From Nocardioides sp. SLBN-35 (GTDB lineage: Bacteria; Actinomycetota; Actinomycetes; Propionibacteriales; Nocardioidaceae), in contig NZ_VFNU01000001.1 in assembly GCF_006715725.1 (NCBI RefSeq), positions 3,224,001 through 3,288,000 on the forward strand: a stretch of DNA of 64,000 bases, given 5' to 3'. The notes beneath the pieces are model-generated. The model was not told where the DNA came from and did no database searches. It was given only the letters and a program-made list of their open reading frames with translations. This document shows, one piece after another, positions 42,468 through 54,895 of the stretch. Numbering within the stretch: the stretch's first letter is position 1; each line of letters opens with the position of its first letter. Both the position numbers and the translations under genes were made by a program.

Positions 42468-42929
42468 CTACATGCTCAGCGGCGTCTTGCACACGTCGCG
42501 TGCCTGCTGCTCGACGTGCGCCAGCGCGGTGGCGGTCTCGGGCGCACCGAGACGCGCCGCGGCCGCGTCGATCGCCCTCTTGTCGCCCGGCGGGAGGTCG
42601 GCGGGCGGCTGGTCGAAGCTGTACGTCGCCGCGTCGACCCCGGCAGCGTCGAGCGCGTCCTTCAGCGCGGTGATCCGCTCGACGACGAGCGTCCAGTCGG
42701 CCCGGATGTCCTCCGGCGACTTGTCCGCGAGGTCCTCGAAGCTGGGCAGCGCACGCAGCAGTCCGGTGGTCGGGCCGGCGCCGAGCGCGGCGCCGACGTC
42801 CTCGCGGTGGTCGGTGACCGCGTCGCAGTACGACGCGAACGGGTCGTCCTCGCCGCCGCCGCGCAGCAGCAGGAAGCCCACGACGAGCACGGCGGCCAGG
42901 GCGACCGCGAACACCAGGTTGCGGCGCAC
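42468..42929 (-). CDS. Small membrane-anchored protein at the end of the pyr operon
   Basis: I do not recognise a family. The 153-residue protein has an N-terminal anchor or signal (MRRNLVFAVALAAVLVVGFL) without a lipobox Cys at the expected place. An extracytoplasmic helical part follows with two cysteines (FASYCDAVTDHREDV and VEQQARDVCKTPL) that may pair. The start is GTG at 42929, 2 nt after the pyrF stop, so it is probably co-transcribed with the pyrimidine genes. Why is not evident. Confidence 0.65.
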   Translation of the reverse strand: MRRNLVFAVALAAVLVVGFLLLRGGGEDDPFASYCDAVTDHREDVGAALGAGPTTGLLRALPSFEDLADKSPEDIRADWTLVVERITALKDALDAAGVDAATYSFDQPPADLPPGDKRAIDAAAARLGAPETATALAHVEQQARDVCKTPLSM

Positions 42930-42931
42930 GC

Positions 42932-43756
42932 TCAGGCCTGCAGGGCGCGCAGCTCGTCGTTGGTGCGCAGCACGGCCTCGCGCATGGCCGCCGCGTCCGG
43001 ACCGAGCCGCAGCACACCGCGCGAGGAGCTCGCGAGCACGTGGCCCGCGCTCGCCCCGAAGATCCGGCGCAGGTCGGCGGTGGTGCCGCCCTGCTCGCCG
43101 TACCCGGGGGCGAGGATCGGGCCGTTGAAGGCCAGGTCCAGGCCGCGGTCGTCCTCGAGGGTGGCGCCGACGACGGCACCGAAGGAGCCGAGCGGGGTCG
43201 CGCCGGCGTTGAGCCGGCGCAGGTGGTCGAGCATCGTGCCGGAGACGCTGCGGCCGTCGGTGACGGCCTCCTGCACCTCGGGGCCCTCCTTGTTGGAGGT
43301 CGCGGCGAGCACGAACAGGCCGGCGTCGTGCTTGACCGCGGTGTCGACGAACGGCTGCAGCGAGCCGAAGCCGAGGAACGGGCTCACGGTGACCGCGTCG
43401 GAGGCCAGCGGGGAGGCGGGGTCGAGGTACGCGTCGGCGTAGGCCTGCGACGTGGAGCCGATGTCACCGCGCTTGATGTCGAGCAGCACCAACGCCCCGG
43501 CGGCCCGCGAGTCGGCGATGACGCGCTCCAGGACGGCGACGCCGCGGCTGCCGAAGCGCTCGTAGAACGCGGACTGCGGCTTGACGACGCTGCAGTGGGG
43601 CGCGACCGCCTCGACCGCGCCGAGCGCGAACCGCTCGAGCCCGGCGACGTCGTCGTCGTACCCCCAGGCGTGCAGGAGCGCGGCGTGCGGGTCGATCCCG
43701 ACGCAGAACGGACCGCGGTCCGCGACCGCGGCGTGCAGGCGGGCACCGAACGTCAC
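42932..43756 (-). CDS. pyrF: Orotidine 5'-phosphate decarboxylase (type 2)
   Basis: PyrF performs the last step of UMP synthesis. The 274-residue protein is of the longer type 2 branch: FCVGIDPHAALLHAWGYDDD near the start, KPQSAFYERFGSRGVAVLE, the catalytic LVLLDIKRGDIGSTSQAYAD, and APGYGEQGGTTADLRRIF for phosphate binding. It overlaps the lactate-monooxygenase-like gene by 4 nt. Confidence 0.95.
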   Translation of the reverse strand: MTFGARLHAAVADRGPFCVGIDPHAALLHAWGYDDDVAGLERFALGAVEAVAPHCSVVKPQSAFYERFGSRGVAVLERVIADSRAAGALVLLDIKRGDIGSTSQAYADAYLDPASPLASDAVTVSPFLGFGSLQPFVDTAVKHDAGLFVLAATSNKEGPEVQEAVTDGRSVSGTMLDHLRRLNAGATPLGSFGAVVGATLEDDRGLDLAFNGPILAPGYGEQGGTTADLRRIFGASAGHVLASSSRGVLRLGPDAAAMREAVLRTNDELRALQA

Positions 43757-44910
43757 GAGAGCCTCCTCAGGGCATCAGGGGTCAGGTCGGCCAGCGACGG
43801 ATAGCCGTCGACGGCCATGATCAGGTCGGTCTCGGCCTGCAGGGCCCGGACCTGGTGGACGGCACCGGGTACGCCGCCCAGCGCGAGGCCGTAGACGTAG
43901 GGCCGGCCGATCGCGACCGCGTCGGCGCCGAGAGCGAGCGCCTTGACCACGTCGGCGCCGGTGCGGATCCCGGAGTCGAAGACGACCGGCGCGCGGCCGT
44001 CGACGGCGGTGACGACGTCGGGCAGCCAGTCGAGCGCCGCTCCCCCGCCGTTGGCCTGCCGGCCGCCGTGGTTGGAGCAGTAGATCCCGTCGGCGCCCTC
44101 GTCGAGCGCACGCCGGGCGTCGTCGGGGTGGCAGATGCCCTTGAGCACGATCGGCAGGTCGGTCAGCGACCGCAGCCAGGGCAGGTCCTCCCAGGTGACC
44201 GGGTGCCCGAAGGTGCCGACCCAGGTCATCACGACCGTGCCGGGGTCGGGGTCCGGGCCGGTCATCTCGCAGAAGACCGGGTCGGAGGTGTAGTTGGCCA
44301 GCGCCTTGCCCCGCAGCTGCGGGAAGTTGCCGCTGGCGAGGTCGCGCGGCCGCCACCCGGGCACCCACGTGTCGAGGGTGATCACGATCGCCTCGTAGCC
44401 GGCCTTCTCGGCGCGCTGCACCAGGCTGGCCGCGAGCTCGCGGTTCTTGGGCGTGTAGAGCTGGAACCACTTGCCGGCCTCGCCCGCCGCGGCCGCGACG
44501 TCCTCGAGCGGGTCGCTCATCAGTGTGGAGCCGATGAGGGGTACGCCGGTCGCCGCCGCCACCTCGGCGGCGTGCACGTCGCCGTGCTGGTCGGGCGTGC
44601 AGATCCCGACGACGCCGACGGGCGCGAGCAGCAGCGGGCTCGCGAGCGTGCGGCCGAACAGCTCGACCGACAGGTCCCGCTCGGCCGGCGCCCGCAGCAT
44701 CCGCGGCACCACGGCGTACCGCTCGAAGGCCGCCACGTTGGCACGCTGGGTCGTCTCGTCGCCGGCTCCGCCGGCGACGTAGGTGCGCAGCTCGGGCGGT
44801 AGTGCGGCGAGGGCGTCGCGCTCGAGCTCGGCGTAGTCGAACGGGTGCGCGGGGAGCACCCCGCCGAGAGCACCGAGGTACAGCTCGATCTGGTAGTCCC
44901 CGAAGCTCAT
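43753..44910 (-). CDS. FMN-dependent alpha-hydroxy-acid oxidase, lactate 2-monooxygenase-like
   Basis: This 385-residue TIM-barrel flavoenzyme oxidises 2-hydroxy acids such as lactate. The N-terminal region (MSFGDYQIELYLGAL, YVAGGAGDETTQRANVAAFE) resembles mycobacterial lactate 2-monooxygenase. FMN and substrate motifs include LLLAPVGVVGI, WFQLYTPKNRELAASLVQR, IVLKGICHPDDARRAL, the active-site His in SNHGGRQANGGGAAL, and DSGIRTGADVVKALALGADA. It is inserted between pyrD (13 nt gap) and pyrF (4-nt overlap), an unusual place for this enzyme. PyrD is also an FMN TIM-barrel enzyme, but this protein is of a different family and lacks dihydroorotate motifs. Confidence 0.85.
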   Translation of the reverse strand: MSFGDYQIELYLGALGGVLPAHPFDYAELERDALAALPPELRTYVAGGAGDETTQRANVAAFERYAVVPRMLRAPAERDLSVELFGRTLASPLLLAPVGVVGICTPDQHGDVHAAEVAAATGVPLIGSTLMSDPLEDVAAAAGEAGKWFQLYTPKNRELAASLVQRAEKAGYEAIVITLDTWVPGWRPRDLASGNFPQLRGKALANYTSDPVFCEMTGPDPDPGTVVMTWVGTFGHPVTWEDLPWLRSLTDLPIVLKGICHPDDARRALDEGADGIYCSNHGGRQANGGGAALDWLPDVVTAVDGRAPVVFDSGIRTGADVVKALALGADAVAIGRPYVYGLALGGVPGAVHQVRALQAETDLIMAVDGYPSLADLTPDALRRLS

Positions 44911-44923
44911 CGCACGTCCTCTC

Positions 44924-45971
44924 TCACAGGCCCTCGAGGATCCTGCGGGGCCAGCTCGGGCCACCGTAGATGAGGGCGCTGTAGGCCTGCACGAGGTCCG
45001 CCCCCGCAGCCACCCGTTCCCGGGCCTGCTCCGGGGTGCTGATCCCGCCGACGCCGATCAGGGTCAGGTCGGGCCCGACCCGGCCACGCAGCAGCCGCAG
45101 CACCTCGGTCGATCGTTCGGTGAGCGGCGCACCGGAGAGGCCACCCGCACCGATCTCGGCGACCTTGGCCGACGGCGTGCGCAGGCCCTCACGGGAGATC
45201 GTCGTGTTGGTCGCGATGATCCCGGCGAGGCCGAGGTCGAGCGCCATGTCGGCGACGGCGAGCACGTCCTCGTCGGACAGGTCCGGCGCGATCTTGACCA
45301 GCAGCGGCAGCTGCGCGGACGTCACCTCGTCGGCGGTACGGCGTACGTGGGCCAACAGCGGCGCGAGCTTCTCGACCGCCTGCAGGTTGCGCAGGCCCGG
45401 CGTGTTGGGCGAGCTCACGTTGACCACGAGGTAGTCGGCGTGCGGCGCGAGCAGCCGGGTCGAGGTCTCGTAGTCGGCCTCGACGGCGGCCTGGTCGTCG
45501 TCGGGGACGACCTTGGACTTGCCGATGTTGACGCCGAGCACGAGGCCGCCGGGCTTGCGCCGCCGCTTCGCCAGCCGGGCCGCCACGGCGGTGGCGCCGT
45601 CGTTGTTGAAGCCCATCCGGTTGACGATCGCCCGGTCCTCGGGCAGCCGGAACAGCCGCGGCTTCGGGTTGCCCGGCTGTGCCAGCGCGGTGACCGTGCC
45701 GATCTCGACGTGCCCGAACCCGAAGGCTCCCATCCGGTCGTAGACCTGGGCGTTCTTGTCGAAGCCGGGCGCGAGGCCGAGCCGGTTGGGGAAGGTCAAG
45801 CCCATCGCGCGCACCGGCGCGACGCCGGGGATCGGCGCCCGGGTGAGCACCGGTCCGCCGGCCCGCAGGGCGTCGTAGGTCAGGTGGTGCGCCTTCTCGG
45901 CGTCCATCCTGACCAGGACGTGCTCGAACAGCCTGTCGTAGAGCGATTTCGAGGCTCGCTTCGCTCGCACC

Positions 45972-45991
<20 letters not shown>
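44924..45991 (-). CDS. pyrD: Dihydroorotate dehydrogenase (quinone), class 2
   Basis: PyrD oxidises dihydroorotate to orotate and passes electrons to quinones at the membrane. The enzyme shows class 2 features: an amphipathic N-terminus ([20 protein letters not shown]), [20 protein letters not shown], and the [15 protein letters not shown] active-site loop with catalytic Ser. FMN-binding regions are [14 protein letters not shown] and [17 protein letters not shown]. The start is unclear. The ATG at 45991 adds [16 protein letters not shown], encoded by a dispersed repeat (45945-45978) and overlapping carB by 20 nt; a GTG at 45970 is the alternative. Confidence 0.92.
45945..45978 (-). repeat. 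Dispersed repeat across the carB-pyrD junction
   Basis: In plus-strand reading GATTTCGAGGCTCGCTTCGC followed by TCGCACCTCAATCACC matches a short repeat I recognise as common between genes of Nocardioides-like genomes. Here it supplies the carB stop and the first codons of pyrD. Confidence 0.55.
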
Positions 45992-49282
<3,291 letters not shown>

Positions 49283-49283
<1 letters not shown>

Positions 49284-50404
49284 CAGGCGTTCTCCTCCAG
49301 GAGCGTGGTGAAGCGGTCGAAGAGGTACGCCGCGTCGTGCGGGCCGGCGGCGGCCTCGGGGTGGTACTGGACGGAGAACGCCTTGAGCCTGCCGCCACCG
49401 TCGCGGAGCTCGAGTCCCTCGACGACGTCGTCGTTGAGGCACACGTGGCTGACCGTGGCGGTGCCGTACGGCGTCTCGGTGGGCTCGCCGACCGGGGCGT
49501 CGACCGCGAACCCGTGGTTGTGGGCGGTGACCTCGACCTTGCGGGTGGTCAGGTCCATCACCGGCTGGTTGATGCCGCGGTGGCCGTACTTCAGCTTGTA
49601 GGTGCCGAAGCCGAGCGCGCGGCCGAAGAGCTGGTTGCCGAAGCAGATGCCGAAGTACGGCAGGCCGCGCTCCAGCGACTGCTGGAGCAGCTCGACCTGG
49701 CCGGTCGTGGCGGCCGGGTCGCCGGGGCCGTTGGAGAAGAAGAGGCCGTCGGGCTTCACGGCCAGGACCTCGTCGATCGACGCGGTGGCGGGCAGGACGT
49801 GGACCTCGATGCCGCGCTCGCTCATCCGCTGCGGCGTCATGTCCTTGATGCCGAGGTCGAGGGCGGCCACGGTGAACCGCTTCTCCCCCTGCGCCGGCAC
49901 GACGTACGCCTCGCCGGTGGAGACCGCCTCGGACAGGTTGGCGCCGGACATCTCGGCGGCGTCCTTGACCTTGGCGAGCAGCTTCTCGGGGTCGGTCTCG
50001 ACGGTGGAGATGCCGACCCGCATCGCGCCGCGCTCGCGCAGGTGGCGGGTGAGCGCGCGGGTGTCGATGCCGGAGATGCCGACGACGCCCTGCTCCCTGA
50101 GCTCGTCGTCGAGGCTGCGGCGCGAGCGCCAGTTGCTGGGGATGCGCGCCGGCTCGCGGACGACGTACCCGGCCACCCAGATCCGCTTCGACTCCGGGTC
50201 CTCGTCGTTGACGCCGGTGTTGCCGATGTGGGGAGCCGTCATCACGACGACCTGACGGTGGTACGACGGGTCGGTCAGCGTCTCCTGGTAGCCGGTCATG
50301 CCGGTGTTGAAGACGGCCTCGCCGAAGGTCTCGCCCTCGGCGCCGTAGGCCTCGCCGCGGAACGTGCGGCCGTCCTCGAGGACGAGCAGTGCGGGGGTGC
50401 TCAT
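49283..50404 (-). CDS. carA: Carbamoyl-phosphate synthase small chain (glutaminase)
   Basis: CarA hydrolyses glutamine and channels ammonia to CarB. The 373-residue protein starts [20 protein letters not shown]. It has the CPSase small-chain domain ([20 protein letters not shown]) and a class I glutaminase with the nucleophile Cys in [16 protein letters not shown] and His/Glu in [16 protein letters not shown]. The ATG at 50404 overlaps the pyrC stop by 4 nt. Some actinobacteria carry a PH-domain membrane protein gene between pyrC and carA; it is absent here. Confidence 0.96.
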
Positions 50405-51687
50405 GCGAGCGCTCCTTCCAGGACGGTGGGGGTGCCGCGCAGCAGCGTCGCGAGGACGCGGCCGGTGAGCTTGCGGTCGTGCCAGGGGTTGTTGCGGCTG
50501 AGCGAGACGCTGGCGGCGCGGTCGACGACCACCTTCGCGGCCGGGTCGACCAGGGTGAGGTTGGCGGGCTCGCCGACGGCGATCGGGCGGCCGTGGGCGT
50601 CGTCCAGGCCGGCGATCCGGGCCGGGTTGGCGCTCATCACCCGGGCCACACCGGCCCAGTCGAGCAGGCCGGACTCGACCATCACCGTGGTGATCACCGG
50701 CAGCGCGGTCTCGAGGCCGAGCATGCCGAACGCCGCGTCGACGAAGGCGTGCTCCTTGTCGTGGCGCGCGTGCGGCGCGTGGTCGGTGGCGACGGCGTCG
50801 ATGGTGCCGTCGGCCAGGGCCTCGCGCAGCGCCTGCACGTCCTCGTCGGGACGCAGCGGCGGGTTGACCTTGAACGTCGGGTCGTAGCCGGTGAGCAGGT
50901 CGGTGGTGAGCAGCAGGTGGTGGGGCGTGACCTCGGCGGTCACGTCGATCCCCTGCGCCTTGGCCCAGCGGATGACCTCGACGCTGCCGGCGGTCGAGAC
51001 GTGCGCGACGTGGACCCGGCTGCCGGTGTGGCGGGCGAGCATCACGTCGCGCGCAACGATGACCTCCTCGGCGACGCCGGGCCAGCCCGGCAGGCCGAGC
51101 CGGCCGGAGAGCTCGCCCTCGTGGCAGCAGGCGGTCGGCCCCGCGAGGCTCGGGTCCTGGCTGTGCTGGCTGACCACGCCGCCGAACGCCTTGACGTACT
51201 CCAGCGCCCGGCGCATGACACGCGGGTCGTGGACGCACCTGCCGTCGTCGGAGAAGACCCGCACCTTGGCGCGGCTGCGGGCCATCAGGCCGAGCTCGGC
51301 GAGCTCCTCGCCCGCCAGGGCCTTGGTGACCGCGCCGACCGGCTGGACGTCGACCAGCCCGGCCTGCCGGCCGAGGTCGTAGACCCGCTCAGCCGCCTCG
51401 GCGGTGTCGGTGACGGGGTTGGTGTTGGCCATCGCCAGGACCGCGGTGTAGCCGCCGACAGCGGCGGCGCGCGAGCCGGTGAGCACCGTCTCGGCGTCCT
51501 CGCGGCCGGGCTCGCGCAGGTGGGTGTGCAGGTCGACCAGGCCTGGCAGCAGCCGCAGGCCGTCGGCGTCGATCGTGCGGTCCGCCTTGGTCTTCACCGA
51601 GCCGAGCTCGGCGACGGTGCCGTCCTCGACGAGGACGTCGGTCGTCGTACCGTCGGGCAGGGTGGCGCCCTTGATCAGGATGCTCAT
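50401..51687 (-). CDS. pyrC: Dihydroorotase
   Basis: PyrC closes carbamoyl aspartate to dihydroorotate. The 428-residue amidohydrolase has the zinc motif [18 protein letters not shown], the metal His in [26 protein letters not shown], and the catalytic Asp in [18 protein letters not shown]. It belongs to the long class I type usual in actinobacteria. It is coupled by 4-nt overlaps to pyrB upstream and carA downstream. Confidence 0.95.
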   Translation of the reverse strand: MSILIKGATLPDGTTTDVLVEDGTVAELGSVKTKADRTIDADGLRLLPGLVDLHTHLREPGREDAETVLTGSRAAAVGGYTAVLAMANTNPVTDTAEAAERVYDLGRQAGLVDVQPVGAVTKALAGEELAELGLMARSRAKVRVFSDDGRCVHDPRVMRRALEYVKAFGGVVSQHSQDPSLAGPTACCHEGELSGRLGLPGWPGVAEEVIVARDVMLARHTGSRVHVAHVSTAGSVEVIRWAKAQGIDVTAEVTPHHLLLTTDLLTGYDPTFKVNPPLRPDEDVQALREALADGTIDAVATDHAPHARHDKEHAFVDAAFGMLGLETALPVITTVMVESGLLDWAGVARVMSANPARIAGLDDAHGRPIAVGEPANLTLVDPAAKVVVDRAASVSLSRNNPWHDRKLTGRVLATLLRGTPTVLEGALA

Positions 51688-52619
51688 GCGCTGGTCTCCT
51701 CACCGGCGAGCAGGTGGTACAGCACGGACATGCGGACCGCGACACCCGCGGACACCTGGTCGAGCACGACCGAGTCGAGGGCGTCGGCGGCGTCCGCGGA
51801 GATCTCCAGGCCGCGGTTCATCGGGCCCGGGTGCAGGATCGGCGTCCCGGGCTTCAGCACGGCCAGCCGGTCACGGGTCAGGCCGTAACCGACGGTGTAC
51901 TCGCGTGCGGTCGGGAAGAAGCCACCGCTCATCCGCTCGCGCTGGACCCGCAGCATCATCACGGCGTCGGCCTGGGGTAGCACCTCGTCGAGGTCGTACG
52001 CCGTCGCGAAGCCCGCCGCCTTGGACCAGTCCCCCACACCGGCGGGCATCAGCGTCGGCGGCGCGACGGCCGTGACGGTGGCGCCGAGCTTGGTGAGGCT
52101 CTTGACGTTGCTGCGGAACACCCGGCTGTGGGTCAGGTCGCCGACGATCGCGACGTGCTTGCCCTCCAGCGTGCCGAGCTTGCAGGTCAGCGTGTAGCCG
52201 TCGAGCAGGGCCTGGGTGGGGTGCTCGTGGGTGCCGTCGCCGGCGTTGATGACCGGTACGTCGATCCAGCGGCTGATCTGCTCGGCCGCGCCGCTGGCGC
52301 CGTGGCGGACCACCAGCCCGTCGATGCCCATCGCGGTGACCGTGAGCACGGTGTCGCGCAGCGACTCGCCCTTGCTCGCGCTGCTGCCCTTCGCGGACAG
52401 GTTGATCACGTCGGCGGAGAGCCACTTGCCGGCGATCTCGAAGCTCGACCGGGTCCGGGTGGAGTCCTCGAAGAACAGGTTGATGACGGTGCGCCCGCGC
52501 AGCGCCGGGAGCTTCTTGACCTGGCGGCGCTGCACGTCGTGCATCTCCGCGGCGGTCGTGAAGATCTCCCGGATGTCGTCGGCGCTCACGTCGTCGATGC
52601 TCAGCAGATGCTTGTTCAC
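51684..52619 (-). CDS. pyrB: Aspartate carbamoyltransferase catalytic chain
   Basis: PyrB joins carbamoyl phosphate and aspartate. The 311-residue chain has the carbamoyl-phosphate loop [20 protein letters not shown], then [20 protein letters not shown] and [19 protein letters not shown]. No pyrI regulatory chain is present, so control is probably through PyrR. The start is GTG at 52619, overlapping the pyrR stop by 4 nt. Confidence 0.96.
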   Translation of the reverse strand: MNKHLLSIDDVSADDIREIFTTAAEMHDVQRRQVKKLPALRGRTVINLFFEDSTRTRSSFEIAGKWLSADVINLSAKGSSASKGESLRDTVLTVTAMGIDGLVVRHGASGAAEQISRWIDVPVINAGDGTHEHPTQALLDGYTLTCKLGTLEGKHVAIVGDLTHSRVFRSNVKSLTKLGATVTAVAPPTLMPAGVGDWSKAAGFATAYDLDEVLPQADAVMMLRVQRERMSGGFFPTAREYTVGYGLTRDRLAVLKPGTPILHPGPMNRGLEISADAADALDSVVLDQVSAGVAVRMSVLYHLLAGEETSA

Positions 52620-53182
52620 GAGATGCGCACCTCGTCCTCGCCGTCGGTCTCGACCAGCCGCAGGCTGACGCGCTCGCTGCGGGCGGTCGGCAGGTTCTTG
52701 CCGACGTGGTCGGCACGGATCGGGAGCTCGCGGTGACCCCGGTCGACCAGCACCGCCAGTCGTACGACGGCCGGGCGGCCCAGGTCCGAGAGCGCGTCGA
52801 GCGCGGCGCGGATCGTGCGCCCGGAGTAGAGGACGTCGTCGACCAGGACGACGGTCTTGCCGTCGATCCCGCCGGCCGGCACCTGGGTGCGGTGCGGCGC
52901 GCGGGTCGGGTTCGACCGCAGGTCGTCGCGGTACATCGTGACGTCGAGCTCGCCGGTGGCGACCGTCGTACCCTCGACCTGGGCGATGTTGTCGGCCAGG
53001 CGCCGGGCCAGCGGCACGCCGCGGGTGTGGAGCCCGAGAAGAAGAAGATCCTCGGCGCCCTTGTTGCGCTCGAGGATCTCGTGGGAGATGCGGATCAACG
53101 CCCGGCTGATGTCGCCGGCGTCGAGGACGACGCGACCGCTGACGGTGCCATCGGGTGCCCCGGGGGTCTGCTGTGCAGGCAA
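52616..53182 (-). CDS. pyrR: Pyrimidine operon regulator and uracil phosphoribosyltransferase PyrR
   Basis: PyrR binds a hexaloop hairpin in pyr mRNA when UMP or UTP is high and also has weak UPRTase activity. The 188-residue protein has [40 protein letters not shown], and the PRPP-binding motif [19 protein letters not shown]. The likely start is TTG at 53182 ([12 protein letters not shown]), which gives the usual length; a strong AAGGAGGG lies 11 nt upstream. A consensus PyrR-binding loop directly precedes this ribosome-binding site. First gene of the operon through pyrF. Confidence 0.93.
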   Translation of the reverse strand: MPAQQTPGAPDGTVSGRVVLDAGDISRALIRISHEILERNKGAEDLLLLGLHTRGVPLARRLADNIAQVEGTTVATGELDVTMYRDDLRSNPTRAPHRTQVPAGGIDGKTVVLVDDVLYSGRTIRAALDALSDLGRPAVVRLAVLVDRGHRELPIRADHVGKNLPTARSERVSLRLVETDGEDEVRIS

Positions 53183-53202
53183 GGCTGAACGGCCCTCCTT
53201 CT

Positions 53203-53218
53203 CCGCCTCACTGGACGG
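53203..53218 (-). promoter_or_regulatory. PyrR-binding hexaloop in the pyrR leader
   Basis: In RNA reading leftward, CCGUC-CAGUGA-GGCGG forms a 5-bp stem with the hexaloop CAGUGA, matching the CNGNGA loop and the UCCNGNGAGG core of known PyrR sites. It lies 5 nt before the AAGGAGGG of pyrR, so bound PyrR would hide the ribosome-binding site. No attenuator terminator is seen, which points to translational repression. A TAGGGT -10-like box is at 53252-53247. Confidence 0.78.
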
Positions 53219-53298
53219 CTCGTTAAAGGATGTCGAACTGCGGGCCACCCTACCGGCTGGGAGCCGCTCCCGGCCAACCGGGATCCGCGTGGCAGACA

Positions 53299-53370
53299 TT
53301 GCGGTTTGGTCCCAAACCGCAACATTCCGGGGCCGCGACGTGCGGTCTGTGCCCAATCGAAGACTGGTCT
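53299..53370. repeat. Palindrome-plus-tail element, copy 2
   Basis: TTGCGGTTTGG-TC-CCAAACCGCAA (53299-53322) is a perfect 11-bp inverted repeat. It is followed by GGGGCC, GTGCGGTCT and TGCCCAATCGAA as in the copy at 19353-19423. It lies between the csbD terminator and the pyrR promoter region. Confidence 0.8.
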
Positions 53371-53384
53371 GACCACGACGCGAC

Positions 53385-53414
53385 GGAGGGACCCGGCTGA
53401 CACCGGGTCCCTCC
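53385..53414 (-). terminator. Strong hairpin terminator after the CsbD-like gene
   Basis: GGAGGGACCCGG and CCGGGTCCCTCC make a perfect 12-bp stem with a 6-nt loop (CTGACA), 18 nt past the stop at 53433. Confidence 0.85.
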
Positions 53415-53432
53415 CCACACGCTCGCCGGGCC

Positions 53433-53603
53433 CTACTTGAAGGCGTCCTTCACCTTCTCGCCGGCCTGCTTGAGGTTGCCCTTGGCCTTGTCGACCTTGC
53501 CCTCGTTCTCGAGGTCCTCGTCGTCGGTGGCCTTGCCCACCGCCTCCTTGGCCTTGCCGGACATCTCCTCGGTCTTGTTGCTCAGCTTGTCGTCGAGACC
53601 CAT
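53433..53603 (-). CDS. CsbD-like stress protein
   Basis: This 56-residue hydrophilic CsbD-family protein has the repeated lysine/glutamate helix motifs [20 protein letters not shown] and [20 protein letters not shown]. CsbD proteins accumulate in general stress; their mechanism is unknown. GAGGAG stands upstream of the ATG. It is monocistronic, with a perfect terminator downstream and the ParA-like gene ending 68 nt upstream. Confidence 0.85.
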   Translation of the reverse strand: MGLDDKLSNKTEEMSGKAKEAVGKATDDEDLENEGKVDKAKGNLKQAGEKVKDAFK

Positions 53604-53671
53604 CGAGGGCTCCTCTCGTCGTCGGTCTGCTGACCTGCGGGAGGTACCCGGCATCGAGCCGTCGATCCGGG

Positions 53672-54841
53672 TCAGAGTGCTGTCGCCATCGCCGCGCACG
53701 CCCGCAGCCAGGACCGCCGCGTCTCGGCGGACAGCTGCGCGTAGGGGACGACCGAGCCGGAGACCAGCGCCGGGTCGTACGGCACCCGGTAGACGCCGCG
53801 GGTGCGCTGCTCGTAGACCTGCACCAGGTCGCGCGCGAGCGCCTCGTCGACCTTGGGGCTGGGGTCGGAGAGGACCGTGATCGTCTTGTACTTGAGGTTC
53901 TCGTGGCCGGCGTCCTGCAGCGCGTCGAGCATCCACAGGCCGCTGTAGCCGGTGTCCTCGCGGACCGTGCTGGTCACGACGAGGAGGTCGGCGGCACCGG
54001 CGGCGGCGAGCCAGTTCTCGGCTCTGAGGTTGTTGCCCGTGTCGACGAGGAGGATCCGGTAGAAGCGCTCGAGCAGGGCGTGGACGGCAGCGAAGTCGTC
54101 GGCGTGGATGACGCCGGTGACGTCGGGACGCTCGTCGGAGGCGAGCACGTCGAAGTGGGCGTCGCCCTGGGAGCGGACGAAGGCGCCGAGGTCGCCGATC
54201 CGGGACTGGTAGACGTCGGAGAACCGGCCGAGGTCCTCGAGCAGCTCGCGGGTGGTGTTGCGGTGGGTGCTGCGGGTGCCGCGGATGCCCAGCGTTCCTC
54301 GTGTCTCGTTGTTGTCCCACGCGATCACGCCGCCACCGCGGACGGTGCCGAAGGTGTAGCCCGCGGCCAGCACGCCGGTGGTCTTCGCCGCACCGCCCTT
54401 CGGGTTGACGAACGCGATGGTCCGCGGTCCGTCGAAGTCCTTCTGGATCGCCGCGCGGTCGGCCTCGTAGGACCGCTCGGCGGCACCCATCGACGGCTTG
54501 ATCAGCCCACCGCTCCAGCGGCGTACCCGACCGCGCCAGCCCCACGTCGCGGGCCCCGACGTCGAGTCGCTGTCGCGGCGGTCGAGGAAGTCGGTGGCGC
54601 TCATGAACCGGCGCGGCTCGACGGCCGGAGCGGGCGCGGCCGGCGGCAGGGCCACGCTCGGGGGCGGGCTCATCGGCGGCGGGCCCACCGGCGGCGGGCC
54701 GAGCGGTGCCAGCATCCCGCGCATGGCGGTGTGCTCGTCGGCGGGCGGAGGCGTCACCGGCTCACCGGCCGGTTCACCGATCGGGTCGTTGAGCGGGTCG
54801 GACAGGTGGGCGGTCAAGGGATCGGTCGACGAGTGACTCAC
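53672..54841 (-). CDS. MinD/ParA-like ATPase with proline-rich N-terminus
   Basis: The 389-residue protein has a disordered N-terminal region of about 80 residues, rich in proline (PLGPPPVGPPPMSPPPSVAL). A linker and a deviant Walker A ATPase domain follow (FVNPKGGAAKTTGVLAAGYT), then VIAWDNNETRGTLGI and RILLVDTGNNLRAENWLAA (Walker B). Similar proteins in actinobacteria accompany type VII secretion (EspI-like) or position cell-envelope machines. No ESX, parB or flagellar gene is nearby, so its cargo is unknown. It stands alone with a start at 54841. Confidence 0.78.
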   Translation of the reverse strand: MSHSSTDPLTAHLSDPLNDPIGEPAGEPVTPPPADEHTAMRGMLAPLGPPPVGPPPMSPPPSVALPPAAPAPAVEPRRFMSATDFLDRRDSDSTSGPATWGWRGRVRRWSGGLIKPSMGAAERSYEADRAAIQKDFDGPRTIAFVNPKGGAAKTTGVLAAGYTFGTVRGGGVIAWDNNETRGTLGIRGTRSTHRNTTRELLEDLGRFSDVYQSRIGDLGAFVRSQGDAHFDVLASDERPDVTGVIHADDFAAVHALLERFYRILLVDTGNNLRAENWLAAAGAADLLVVTSTVREDTGYSGLWMLDALQDAGHENLKYKTITVLSDPSPKVDEALARDLVQVYEQRTRGVYRVPYDPALVSGSVVPYAQLSAETRRSWLRACAAMATAL

Positions 54842-54895
54842 GAGTACCTCCGAGATAGGCAGCGGTCGTCCGCCAACCTACCCTCGGCGCCGCCG

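Noticed and set aside
53299..53322. Palindrome with 11-bp arms considered as a dif/Xer recombination site
   Set aside because: The central spacer is 2 bp, not 6, the sequence is unlike actinobacterial dif, and there are two copies.
53183..53356. Longer N-terminus for PyrR starting at 53356
   Set aside because: It would translate the repeat element, promoter and PyrR-binding loop; the family length fits the TTG at 53182.
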